Assembly (NCBI RefSeq): GCF_032118995.1
Contig: NC_092650.1
Span: forward strand, 27,273,501 to 27,337,500
Origin: Asterias amurensis
Lineage: Eukaryota > Echinodermata > Asteroidea > Forcipulatida > Asteriidae
Reading direction: 5' to 3'
DNA length: 64,000 bases
Positions 11,150-22,404 of the stretch are shown here, one piece after another (position 1 is the stretch's first letter; each line of letters opens with the position of its first letter). The notes beneath the pieces are model-generated. The model saw only the letters and a list, made by a program, of their open reading frames with translations, had not been told where the DNA came from and ran no database searches. A program made the position numbers and the translations under genes.

Positions 11150-12930
11150 TTGGTAGCAGGCAGGGGACCAAGGAGACCGTTATAGGGCCATGTATATACA
11201 ACTTGTAAAGAATGCTCATCGCACTATTTCTCTTCTTGCAATGTGAATCATTCCTGGACAACTAGGTAAAGTAGTCATGACAAAACAAGAATTTTCAGTG
11301 GCAAAGCATGGTTGTGGCTTAAAAATAAAAACGTTGTACTTGTTAAAGAGTATGGTCGTTTGCTGTGTTTTATCAAATCAAACTAAAGGTTATCTTCAAA
11401 ATTAATGCATTTTTCTTATTTTCGGAAAAATTACCATGTTTGATGCAGAAGTGTTTCGCCCCAGCAGACATGCAAACCATAACGATAGCCCATCCACAAC
11501 CAAAAGGGAAATATTCTGAGAACTATCAAAAAATTTAGACAGCACAAACTTTCTTGATGTGCAAGGGGAATAAAAAAATGTGACTTTCAAAAAAGAGGCA
11601 CTGTTAAAAAACTTTGTTTTATGCAATGTCAAGAAATATGATTGGGGCGGGGCCGGGTGGGGCAAATTCTAAGTTTTATTAATAAGCCTACAGGATGCTT
11701 ATATGAAAAGCTGCCAGGTTGATGGAATTGTTACTTCTTTCTGTTATAAATTCAAAATGAAGCAAATATTTCAAAATGCATTTCTCCATGTTTTGGGGGA
11801 AAAGGGTGTACTTTTGAGACAGCACTGTTACATCAGGATACGATTGCCCAAGTTTTTCTCACCAGAAATAAAAAGAAAAATGTTGGCCCTATTCAAAACC
11901 GAAGGGAAAATATTCTCCCGAAAAAAAATGAAATTTTGAGGGAAAAAATATGGTAAAAATGTTGGTTTTGCAAGTTCTAAAAACATACTCCAATGCACGT
12001 TCTAAAAATAGCACAAGTTGAAATTTATAGCAATAATTTGGTGTCTCAAGTAAAGCCAAGGATGATACTTTGTAGCGATGTAAAAGGTTTTATGAAATAT
12101 TTGTGTGTTTTTTTGGTGGGTTGGAGTTGTAAATATTAACTAAAAAACAGTTTTTAGACCCCAAAATTGGCCTAAAGTGGCCTTAACACAAATAAACTGT
12201 TACCATGGCAACGTGTTATATTATGATTTGAAATGTAAATTTTGTTTATTTGGACCCCAAGTCCCTACCATCCACAAAGTATTAGAAAAATATTCCCTTC
12301 TTTTTAAATGTGGACACATATGTCAATATTATGTGAAATAACACTTAAAAAAGGCATTTTTCACGTTTTGGGGAAAAAAGTCTAGTTTTAAGGCAGTACT
12401 GTCACAACAGGATACAATTGCCCAAGTTTTTCTCACCAGATATGAGAATACCAATGATGGCCCTAACCACAGCCGAAAGGAAAATTTTCTGAGACCCCTG
12501 GCAAGTTGACATTTTGGGGTCCAAAAATAGGGTAAAAATGGCGATTTTGCAAGTTCTAAAAACAAACTGTAATAAACGATGCAAAAATGGCACAAGGGTG
12601 ATATTTAATGCGATAATTTTTTTTTTCAAGGAAGGCCAAGGATGATAATTTGTAGTGATATACAAGGTTTTTTGAAATAACTTTGCATTTTGGTGGGGTG
12701 GCGTTGCAAATATGAGCTAAAAACCAGTTTTTCAGACCCCAAAATCGGCCTAAAATGGCAAAAAAACAAAATGAGCCGTAACCATGGCAAGGGCTATATA
12801 TGGAACTGAAAATGCAATTTTGTTTACTTGCACCCCAAGGCCCTTCCACCCACAAAGTATTAAAAAAAAAATCATTTTTTGACCGTGAGCAAGTATGTCA
12901 ATTATTTACCGGAACTGACTCTTAAGCATC
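11150..12930. repeat. Third copy of the inverted-repeat arm, direct orientation
   Basis: This runs parallel to 17,119-18,845 and inverted to 1-720. It includes the TTTGGTAGCAGGCA start, the AAAGAATGCTCATCGCACT block, two or three tandem units built around CAAGTTTTTCTCACCAGA and GTTTTGCAAGTTCTAAAAAC (about 11,800-12,240 and 12,350-12,900), and the ending CTGACTCTTAA near 12,907. The long T/A runs make many small open frames. None is shared intact between copies, so I call no genes here. Confidence 0.85.
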
Positions 12931-12939
12931 TTTTATTCT

Positions 12940-15520
12940 GTAAAGGGGCCACGGGTTGGTCTAGCGTGAGGCGCTTAATAAACCTATCTATGACTTTTAT
13001 TTATGATAAACGGTCCGATGGTTTCTCTGGCAAACCATGACGCAATTTAATTACCAGTGGTTCTTGTAGTCTTATATTGGTTCAACGTTTACTCATTTCA
13101 CATCAAGGTCTATAGACGATGTGACCTCTGACGTCACACGACCACCATAAGTTAAACATGATTCGCGCGCATACCGCCGGGCAAAACCTTTGTGTTTTGG
13201 CAGCCAGCTAGAAAGTATACGCAATCTTACTACGACTACGCAACTCAGTGCCCGGCGAAACATGACGTATACAGTGTTTTGTCAACAGAGGGCGGTTTGA
13301 ATGTAAACATAGGTCACATCGTCTATACAATTATGCTGCAAGCTCTTGATCATATAAAAGGATACGCCAAAATGTACAAAGCCTAGAAAAGGAGAAGGGT
13401 TTATGGAAAAATTATCCCGTTGGTTTGGTTCACTTATTAATTGCGAGCAATTGATTTCAGTATATTAATATCATAACCTCGATATATCGAAACGCGCAAA
13501 CGTTGCTTTAGTTCAATATCCACGTATACAACAATTGCGCAACGGTTCGCCAGATACAATATTAAATTGACTAATTCGGCAAACAATAGTAGGATAGATA
13601 TAATTTTGATTGCCATACAGGCACCGAACTCTGCTTTTATGCAAATGAGGATGAAATAACTTCATTTTGACAAAACAATATTCGATATCTCTTCGGTCTT
13701 GGAGATTTCTAGAAAGGGTTGTGATAATACTTTCAATGGCGGCCCCTGCCTGCCCTCCTATCATTTGAAAGAAGAAACAATTTGAAAATGTGCAAAGGGA
13801 AATACATCAACGGTAAAAAAAAAAAGAAAAAAAAATGCGAAAGATAGAAAAAAAGGGGAGACTTGCAGGGGCAAGTGTACATTATTGAGGGAGTTATGTT
13901 TACCTTCATAGCCTATTAATAAAAACATGGTCCAGGTTCATATCAAATCATTCGAGTGATCCCGGTGGCGAGAGAGTCGGCTTTTTGTCCCATTTCGATT
14001 TCAATCGCAAAGTGGACAGTATAGGCCATGGGCCCAAGCCATTTATTCTGTCAAAATGCTGCAGGGTCAGGGGTGAAGAAGGTTTGTGGTCATAATATCA
14101 TAGAGAAGGTATTCATAATGAATAATTTACAATGTTCAAGTTCAAAGTTTGGTTTGGTTCTTTAAAAAAAGCGGTTTTCTAAGCCCCTTTTTTAGGCAAA
14201 TTATTGGAGTTACAACCTTGTTCCCAAATATCACGAAAATGTTGCTATGGGACTTTAGTACACATAAACTCACTACCCATGGGAACGAGTGTGAGATTGT
14301 TTGTTTGTTTGTTTGTTTGTTTGTTTGTTTGTTTGTGTAACAACACAGATGTCAGACAGTGCATGCAATGGAGGGGTTGCAGTGGGTGTTTGTTGTGTAA
14401 CAAAAGACGAATTTGAACCTGTTATTGCATTTAAAGAGTCTTCTTGGGATAAAGTTATTGAAAGTGTAAGTACATGAGAAGAGTTAGATGGTTTAGAGAA
14501 GAAAGTTGCCATGGAATTTGACCTAGAAAAGAAACATTTGTACGGGTATATGACATATCGTAGCGTCATACGTTATCGACCCTCATATGTTTTCGGTCCC
14601 CAACTTTGATTTCCGTTTACCGCGAGATTGTGCAAGCTGCACCGGTGACAGAAGCTATGCAGTTTACTCACAGTCTGAATTTTCATCAGGCTTAATCATG
14701 CTGAGAAAAAAGTTTCCTGTCGTTGGTTATGCTCAAACATTTATAAAATGATTGATTTTTGGTACTAAATCACCGATCACTAGTGCATTTATGCCAACAT
14801 TCAAATGAGTCAAAGAAACATCATCCAACCTCAAAAGTTCAAAACAAAATTACTATCTGCTAGATTGAGTTTCATTCTGCTTTAGTCACTAGATGGACCA
14901 CGTGAGGTGGTTACGATTTGGGATTCTATGGTGTGCCAATATGGGGAAGATATTAAAGTATTTTAAGTGAAAATTACCCCAATTTTTTTTCTGTTTTGAT
15001 TTACTGAATACTGTAATAAATTCCAATTAGCGTAATAAATATTAAGTCTACATTAAAGAAAAATATCATAGATTGGTTTGTTATCTCCTGAAACCAATCA
15101 TTACTGGTCTGAAATGGGGGAAAATGGATTGTTATGAAGTGTGTGTGTTTCATGCCTTATGAAATCTCTGGATTCTAATCTAGTAGCCAAAATGCCTTAG
15201 GACAAAAATGTAATTAAATTTGTTAAGTAGTAATTGAATAATATTTTTGATTTATTTTGCACGCCATACTAGCTTCTGAATATTAAATAAAATACCAACC
15301 AATGAAAGGTGTGAAAACATGTGACGTTGCTCCAATGTCGTGCATGCACAAGCACTGTTAATGGCGGACTGTCTCTCGCAACGTAAAACCAAAACATGAA
15401 AAATTTCAACACACGATGAAGTGTAAATGTTATTGTTAAAAAATTGGACAGATGATTTGAAAAAAACAATATTTAGTTTTTGGTTGTGAAAATTTTTCCT
15501 GTTATCCTACTGAAAACACA
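12940..15520. other. No gene recognised; mixed AT-rich and low-complexity DNA
   Basis: I see no coding signal on either strand. A GTTT tetranucleotide tract lies at 14,298-14,337. A TGACGTCA site lies near 13,131, within a stretch that has CG-rich words (TCGCGCGCATACCGCCGGGC near 13,160) and could be an old promoter or element. Poly(A)-rich patches lie at 13,815-13,850. The remainder is unremarkable. Confidence 0.5.
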
Positions 15521-15549
15521 TGACACCAGGATACATACATCATGTATGT

Positions 15550-16830
15550 ATACTATTACATAGTACTACAAACGTTTTACTGGAGGCGTATTGGATATGG
15601 GCTTCAGTTGAAGGAAGCTGTTATATCTATCCTCTCCAGAAACATTTATATCCAAAACCAATAAGAGAATGGATAGGTAAGATATTCTTAAGCAAAAAGC
15701 AAAAGAAGTCAGCATTTTGTAAAAAATCTGTCAGACACACATTTTACAGATATTGAGCTAATCGTATTTTGCGTGGTTTGAACTTCATTTCCAAACGGTC
15801 TACCATCCCACGCCATTTGAAACTGCTTTTCAGAAAAAAATAGACTACGCGTTTTAATGGCCAGGAAACAAAGGCAGAGCCTAATACACCCCTTCCGAAT
15901 GCCATCAATACTGAATCTTCAAGTCACCTTTAACACATACCTAGAATCGTACATTGAAGGTAAACTGAAGGAGTTGTCCAAAACAAAAATTTAAAGTGTG
16001 CGACAAATTGACTAAAGCAGACGTCAAAGTCAAATAAAACAAAAATTGTCATAAAACCATTTGACAAAGCCAGGGGTGTTTGCGTTCTCAATAAATCAGA
16101 CTATAAATACGAGGGGACTAGGCAACTATCTGGGCCGCACTATAAGTTGGTTGACGAGTATTTAACAAGTGAAATCACAGCTGCGGTCTACCAGGCCGTA
16201 ACGAATCTGTTCAAAGAATGGATAATGTCCAAGGAAATATTCAAGTTTCTCGACCCCGGCCCCACATCCACCAGATGATTAAAACACCCAGCCTATACCT
16301 ACTGCTGAAGATCCATCAGTGGTTGCGGGGCCCCAACTCAACAAATTTCAAAATACATGGATTTTTCCTTGCTTCCAATTGTCAAGCAACAAAGCACATA
16401 CACACGAGACTCTTCACAGGTTCTCGAAGAACTTGACACTTTGACATTGGACAAAGACTATCTCCTAATCAACTTGGATATTGTTTCAATGTACACAAAC
16501 TGCCCACAGAAAGAGGCTACTCAGTTTGTGGTGCTTTAGACGAGAAAACCCAGGGATATACGCTATACAAAAACAAAACAAAACACGCATGTTGTCTTTT
16601 GGAACTAGTCAATGGCGCAAACGTCTCTCAGTTTAATAACAAATTCTATAGACAAACGATAGGCGTGGTAATGGGTAGCGAATGCAGTCCAGAAATATGT
16701 GATATCACTCTGTTCAAATACGAAAAAGGAACAATTCTCCCGAACAACCTCGAAATAGTGTCCTACATGAGATATAGAGATGATGTTCTAATCGCTAAAC
16801 TAAGGGTCGACGCTAAACAACTTCTTCCTA
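15550..16830 (+). pseudogene. Penelope-like reverse transcriptase, several frameshifts
   Basis: Pieces of a Penelope-like element RT are readable in shifting frames. At 16,060-16,270 there is FDKARGVCVLNKSDYKYEGT and then RQLSGPHYKLVDEYLTSEI. At 16,325-16,535 there is SGCGAPTQQISKYMDF and then LLINLDIVSMYTNCPQKEA, the motif-A region with the catalytic Asp. At 16,625-16,800 there is FYRQTIGVVMGSECSPEI and then YMRYRDDVLIA, the catalytic Asp pair. Stops and frameshifts break it at least three times and the GIY-YIG endonuclease part is missing. Its 3' side abuts the inverted-repeat arm at about 16,822, so it was truncated by, or incorporated into, that structure. The Penelope assignment rests on the LDxxSMYTN and MGSxxSP patterns. 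Confidence 0.8.
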
Positions 16831-18845
16831 ACCATAAAAATGCATTTTATAACAAACGGTTACAATCCCGTTTCAAAGACCAACTCAACCGATCCCAGGC
16901 AACGTGTTCCTGTTAAATGATCTCTTACGCTCATCTTGCAAATCGTTAGTATCATTGTTTTTAATAAGATCTTGGCAAACTTTTTCCAACACTTTTAAGC
17001 GGAGGCTTTTAATTTCCCACATTTGTGTTGGACATGTGATAAACAATGCTCCAAACCATCTGCAGAACAGAAACTATATTGTTTATGATCTCTATCTCTA
17101 TGAAAAGTTTTACATTTGGTAGCAGGCACGGACGTAGGAGAGTATAGGCTCTGTATTAAAGACAACCTGTAAAGAATGTTCATTGCACTCTACTTGCAAT
17201 GGGAATCATACCTGTACAATAGGTAAAGTAGCCAAATTAAGAACTCTCAGTGGCAAAGCATTGGTTATGGCTTGGTTGGATACCATTATGTTTAAATAAA
17301 AACTTTGTATTCAATACTCAAAGGGCATGGAAACAGTGACAAGTTTTACAAGCATGCATTGTTTTTGATTTTTTTTTTTACTATACTTGCGGCAGGTAGT
17401 GTCACAACAGGATACAATAAACCCAAGTGTTTCTCCCCAGAAGACATGAAAACACTATAAATCACCCCAATCACAACCGAAAGGGAACACTTTAAAAAAA
17501 GAGGCGCTATTCACAAAACATTGTTTTATGCAATGTCAAGGAATATGATTGGGGCTGGGCCGCCGAATTCTAAAATCAATCGTTGGGCGTTGATAAATGT
17601 TGGGTAATCAACTAAGCCTACAGAGTGCTTATGAAGAGCTGCAAGACTGATAGAATTATTACTTTATAATGTTTATAAATTCAATATGAATAAAAACAAT
17701 TCATGATGCAATTTCCTGTTTTGGGAAAGAGGTCTATTTTCACTGTTACAATAGGATACACTTGCCCAAGTTTTTCTTACCAGAAATAAAAAGATCAACT
17801 TGGCCCTAATAAAAACCGACAGGAAAATATTCTGGGACGAGACCCCTGAAAAAAAAAAATGTTGAGGGCAAAAAATATGGTAAAAATGTTGATTTTGCAA
17901 GTTCGAAAAACATACTCTAATGCACGTTCTAAAAATAGCACAAGGGTAAAATTTATAGCAAAAATATTTTGACTCAAGTAAAGCCAAGGATGATACTTTG
18001 TAGTGGTATAAAAGGTTTTATGAAATATTTGTGTTTTTTGTGGGGTGGAGTTGTAAATATTAACTAAAAAACAGTTTTTTAGACCCCCAAATTGGCCTAA
18101 AGTGGCCTTAACACAAATAAACTGTTACCATGGCAATGTGTTATATTATGATTTGAAATGTAAATTTTGTTTATTTGGACCCCAAGTCCCTACCATCCAC
18201 AAAGTATTAGAAAAATATTCCCTTCTTTTTAAATGTGGACACATATGTCAATATTATGTGAAATAACACTTAAAAAGGCATTTTTCACGTTTTGGAGAAA
18301 AAAGTCTAGTTTTGAGGCAGTACTGTCACAACAGGATACAATTGCCCAAGTTTTTCTCACCAGATATGAGAATACCAATGCTGACCCTAACCACAGCCGA
18401 AAGGAAAATTTTCTGAGACCCCTGGCAAGTTGACATTTTGGGGTCCAAAAATAGGGTAGAAATGGCGATTTTGCAAGTTCTAAAAACATACTGTAATAAA
18501 CGATGCAAAAATGGCACAAGGGTGATATTTAATGCGATAATTTTTTTCTCAAGGAAGGCCAAGGATGATTATTTGTAGCGATATACAAGGTTTTTTGAAA
18601 TAACTTTGCATTTTGGTGGGGTGGCGTTGCAAATATGAGCTAAAAACCAGTTTTTCAGACCCCAAAATCGGCCTAAAATGGCCAAAAAACAAAATGAGCC
18701 GTAACCATGGCAACGGGCTATATATGGAACTGAAAATGCAATTTTGTTTACTTGCACCCCAAGGCCCTTCCACCCACAAAGTATAAAAAAAATTCATTTT
18801 TTGACCGTGAGCAAGTATGTCAATTATTTACCTGAACTGACTCTT
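16822..18845. repeat. Right arm of the long inverted repeat
   Basis: From CTTCCTAACCATAAAAATGC the sequence is the reverse complement of about 1-1,012, then continues past the part visible on the left. The outer portion holds two tandem, diverged units (about 17,740-18,180 and 18,280-18,800) that share CAAGTTTTTCTTACCAGA-type blocks, GTTTTGCAAGTTC, CCAAGGATGAT and GTAACCATGG words. It ends at CTGACTCTTAA (18,838), as does the copy ending near 12,917. Several minus-strand open frames (for example 18,229-18,519) are matched in the 12,329-12,595 copy, but they look like shared repeat sequence. Confidence 0.85.
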
Positions 18846-18849
18846 AATA

Positions 18850-20114
18850 GTTGCGCCTTTTTCTACTGAACTGAAGTCGACTTCGTATGGCTAAAACGTC
18901 TCACGAGTTTATTTGAATATAAATACTGTTTACATTTATACGGTCTTCAAGTGAAATTCGAATTATTTTTTCCACGGAAGAGGCAGTTTTCGTTTAATGA
19001 CAAATTCATTGAAACTAATTAGGCTTTTTGTGCCTAAAAATGACAAGAGAAACCTGTAATAGTTATAATTGATATTGCTATTAAATTTCGTTGTTAAAAC
19101 AGTGGTCTTATTAAATAATGTAGATATTGGAAGTGAATATTTCGACCAAAACTGCAGAACGAGGATGACATTATGATGTCATGGCTCTCCCTAACGATAA
19201 GTGCAGTATTTTGGGAAACATATTTATTTCTTAGGCATCATAAATGTAGCTTATGTTTGGTTTACTGTGAGTTGTCTAGATCCATACGTGAGGTACTACT
19301 ATAAAATCTACACATTTCATCATTTTTCTTAAATGTTGTAATTCTTTGGAGCTGTTTGCGTTTGCATTTAGCTTAATTCTATATTTGCATAAACAGTTCG
19401 TGGAATTATATGCGTGTAATTTTTTTTATGAGTATAGCCTAGGTATGGGGAAGGCTAAAAAATCCACGAAAAAAAAGTATATTTTCTGTGCATGTGTTTT
19501 GTATCCGTGAAATTAATATAGGTTTCCCGGTCAAATAAGCTGCCAGTTAAAACGTCGCGATTAGTTATTTTTCGAAACAAAAAGATCCTCGAAAAAAGAA
19601 AAGAGAAAAAACACACAGTCGTTCTTTAATGTCATGCGATAAATTACAAATAAAAAATTTACTAAAGCTGCAGTTATCTCTGCTAAATTGAACTTGAGTT
19701 CGTATGGCTAAAACGCACCATGAGTTTATTTGAATATAATGTTGTATTAATTTGCTTGCCTCAAAATGGAACCGAATGGGGACCTTTTCTACTGAGAAGA
19801 GAAGATTTCGCTTCAATATGAAATCATGAAAGTGAAATAGGCCGATTCGTGCATAAGAAGACGAGGGAACCCTTTAATGGTTTATAGGCGGTATTTTTTA
19901 CATAGCTTTAAGGCGTTGTTATAAAAAACCTTGAAGTGCACAGCTAGCTTGACCAAAGCTGCAGATCGTGGATGACGCTATATGATGTACATGTAACTGG
20001 TATTTGAAGCTTTGCATGGTGTGAAGAATAAGAAGAAACCGTCCTACAAATACCGAATAGTAAAGTTGCGGGTACAACCATGTATACAGGCTTTTCATAT
20101 ATCTTTGTCTCTGC
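18850..20114. repeat. Diverged tandem duplication of about 0.8 kb
   Basis: TTCGTATGGCTAAAACG followed by GAGTTTATTTGAATATAA occurs at 18,877 and again at 19,698. Both are followed, a few hundred bases on, by similar GACCAAA-CTGCAGA-CG-GGATGAC blocks (19,144 and 19,958). The two halves have many differences and small indels. No coding frame is conserved between them, and I see no other feature. Confidence 0.55.
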
Positions 20115-20116
20115 TA

Positions 20117-21659
20117 CACTCTAAAAACTGAAGAGTTGAATCCAACACTTGCATGAGTTCGGTGAGTGACTACACTTTGAAAGTGTTGGATCCAGCTTTT
20201 TGTATGTTAAATCTAGCATTTTAAATTTTTGATCCAAAGCAAAAAGGGTTAATTCAACAATTTAAGTGTTATTTCAACATTTCTCAAATCTTTTTTTTTT
20301 TAATTGTTGGATCAGCTTTTTAAACGTTAAACTGGCACTTAAAGTCACCTGGAAGTGGTATTTTTTTTAAAATAAAGCTTTTGTCACTAAAATATGTGTT
20401 TTTATGGGAGGAATGTGAATAAAAAATTAACTAAGGTTTAAAAATCTTAGTTTTGATTGTATTTACAAATTTACGAGTAGGCCCCGACCCGAGAGGGCGC
20501 TGTTCGTGACGTATTTCAAGGCGCGATATTTGGAGAGAAAATTTGTAGTCGGGCCCCCGTACATTACGTCTGGGAACATGGCACATCAAAACAAATTTAG
20601 ACACGATTTTACATACATACGTACATTAAAACTTTAACATGTTGAACGCCTAGTGGTTTTTACAAAAGCAATTGCTGCTATTTTTATTTAACTATGCGAC
20701 TTTTTAGTGACCAAATGGGTTGTAAGATGTGGGTCTGCCTACGTATTATTATAGAAATACGGCCACGGAGCAGACTGCACGCACGCACTATGGCTGCTGT
20801 ATAATGGGCGGACGGTCACATAGGACCTGCACGCACGGTGAATCGCATGCGGTACCAACAAAAAATCGTGTCACTTGGCAAAAGCTAAAAACATACCCTC
20901 AAAGTTCAAACTTACCCGAATTTTTTCACGTTTAGCAAATGCTCCTCTGAGTTCGTCACGTCTTTCAGATACCTTCTTCGACTTCCCACTAGCTAGAAAA
21001 ATTGTTGGGACGGCGTCGTGTTTAAGAATGGCTCTTCTCGTCATGTCAAATGAGTTGTGTATCCAGGATTCGAAGCACGACGGCTCTAAGTGTTCGCTGC
21101 AGCGCTGAAAAAGACGTCGGACCGGACCACTTTGCTCTAGTTAATCTGACTTTCGCAGCCCACAACCGCCTATACTTGGGATCTGCAGGAAACAGATGAA
21201 GACTGACCCCATCTTTAGTTGTTTTGCTGCATCCAGCAGCAATACACCTGGTCGGCATTGCCGGAAAAATGCCAGAAAAAAACATGTACTTTTGCACGTG
21301 TGTTTATCTACGCATCGAGGGGGGGGGGGGGGGTCTATGTTTGATCGAGGCAAAGTCTTCCTTTTCCTACGTCACAAAAGGGGTAGGCGGAGTCAACCCC
21401 CCCAGTCACTTAATTAATTTTTTTAACATATAAATCGTGACAAACAATTACTCAAAAAATTGTTTTATTGTCAATAAACATAATTATACTCTTATGTTTA
21501 AAAGAAAAAAAATCCTATTTCCAGGTGCCTTTAAATTGTTGACCGAATACTTTAAAATGCTGGATTTAACATATAAAATGCTGGATTCAACACTTTCAAA
21601 GTGTAGTCACTCACCGAACTCATGGAAGTATTGGATTCAACTCTTCAGTTTTTAGAGTG
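20117..21659. mobile_element. Inverted-repeat element (CACTCTAAAAACTGAAGAG) carrying a THAP exon
   Basis: The ends are mirror images. CACTCTAAAAACTGAAGAGT at 20,117 is matched by its complement ending at 21,659. The similarity continues inward for over 100 bp through GTGAGTGACTACACTTTGAA, with short repeated words such as ATGCTGGATT. TA lies directly outside both ends (20,115-20,116 and 21,660-21,661), so a TA target duplication is possible; no longer duplication is visible. The interior contains a THAP-domain coding exon on the minus strand and a G12-type run near 21,319. No transposase catalytic core is recognisable. THAP domains occur in P-element and Kolobok-type transposases as well as in host proteins. 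Confidence 0.75.
20916..21258 (-). pseudogene. THAP-domain exon with one frameshift
   Basis: From an ATG at 21,258 (minus strand) the product begins MPTRCIAAGCSKTTKDGVSL and has a THAP zinc-finger layout. Cys-x4-Cys is followed by HLFPADP and RRLWAAKVR. After a one-base shift in frame near 21,105, CSEHLEPSCFESW supplies the second Cys-x2-His pair. The frame then runs on through basic residues to ATTCGG followed by GTAAGT at 20,915, a good splice donor. This looks like the first coding exon of a THAP protein. It may be the DNA-binding exon of the transposon's own transposase or a captured host exon. The frameshift means it is not translated intact as read here. Confidence 0.75.
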
Positions 21660-21661
21660 TA

Positions 21662-21900
21662 TGGGCAGAGAATGAAGACGAGCAGAGTCCTGAAGACGAG
21701 CAGTATACTGTTCGAAACGTCGAGACCGCACTGGCTCTTTTCAGAGCAAACACTAGTCAAAAGAGAATTATTACATGGTTGTATACCCGCAAGTTTATTA
21801 TTACTTTGGTATAACTTCTTACCCTATGATGTGTTTACAAATTAATGTTGACCAAGAGATATAAACTTGAGAAGGTTGGTGGTTCAATAAATATCGTCAG
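21662..21900 (+). other. Penelope-type terminal module with hammerhead-like core
   Basis: The stretch CCTGAAGACGAG, then a 10-bp palindrome CAGTATACTG, then TTCGAAACGTC at 21,689-21,721 has the arrangement of the hammerhead-like motif in Penelope-like element terminal repeats. A degenerate CUGAnGA core is followed by a short stem II and then GAAAC. A 13-bp piece (TGAAGACGAGCAG) is duplicated just upstream. The following text (TCAAAAGAGAATTATTACAT) also looks like element 3' sequence. The canonical CUGAUGA is altered, so I do not claim ribozyme activity. Confidence 0.45.
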
Positions 21901-22004
21901 TCGCCTTTCAAAGTAACACCGTGTGATTTTTATGTTTGGTAATTTGTCTCATGAGTAGTTTCCTCCAAAGGAAGAGCAATCGGATCAAAATGGGCGAAAC
22001 TATT

Positions 22005-22135
22005 TCCTTGATTTGTTTTACTTATTTCTCAAAATCTAAAGCACCTCAGCAAGTATAGCTTTCTGCCATAATTTCAAACTGTGTGAGTTTAATGTAAATA
22101 TGTGAACACTGTGGTTTGTGTCATACAAAAATTAG
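22005..22135. repeat. Half of a TTAA-family foldback element
   Basis: It shares the block order CTCAGCAAGTAT-GCTTTCT, AATTTCAAACTGTGTGAGTT, TAATGTAAATATGTGAACA with the right halves of the foldback elements in the OPLAH introns (for example 40,530-40,620). The other half and the TTAA ends are not visible, so it is a fragment. Confidence 0.5.
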
Positions 22136-22155
22136 GGGCCTACATGAAACTGTTT

Positions 22156-22400
22156 GAGGTTTGAGGTTTGAGGTTTGAGGTTTGAGGTTTGAGGTTTGAG
22201 GTTCAACCCACGCACTCTAGTGCATAGACAGCTAGGGTCCGTTGCGCCAATTTCCTACGGTTCATGGCTAGGTTATAGTCTATCCACCCTGCTTGCTTGA
22301 TGGACCCAGTTGCTCGATCCTTGCCATGCTCGATCCAAGATGTCCTCGGGCGGTCTCTAGATCTTGACCAGCCATGTGCCTGTATGCAGTTAACGGGGGT
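22156..22400 (-). mobile_element. 3' end of a non-LTR retrotransposon with heptamer tail
   Basis: On the minus strand a frame reads SRSRDRPRTSWIEHGKD and then ends in VYALECVG with a TGA at 22,203-22,205. The GRPRTxW pattern with flanking basic residues is common at the C termini of several LINE ORF2 proteins. About ten bases after the stop, the minus strand enters (CCTCAAA)n, seven copies (22,156-22,203 on the plus strand as TTTGAGG). Such a short tandem tail fits a LINE 3' end. The RT domain is missing. Confidence 0.4.
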
Positions 22401-22404
22401 CATG

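Noticed and set aside
14149..14569. Open frames over the GTTT tract
   Set aside because: They consist mainly of translated tetranucleotide repeat on both strands.
22156..22203. TTTGAGG heptamer run as interstitial telomere
   Set aside because: The unit is not the TTAGGG expected for deuterostomes, and it fits better as the tail of a minus-strand LINE.
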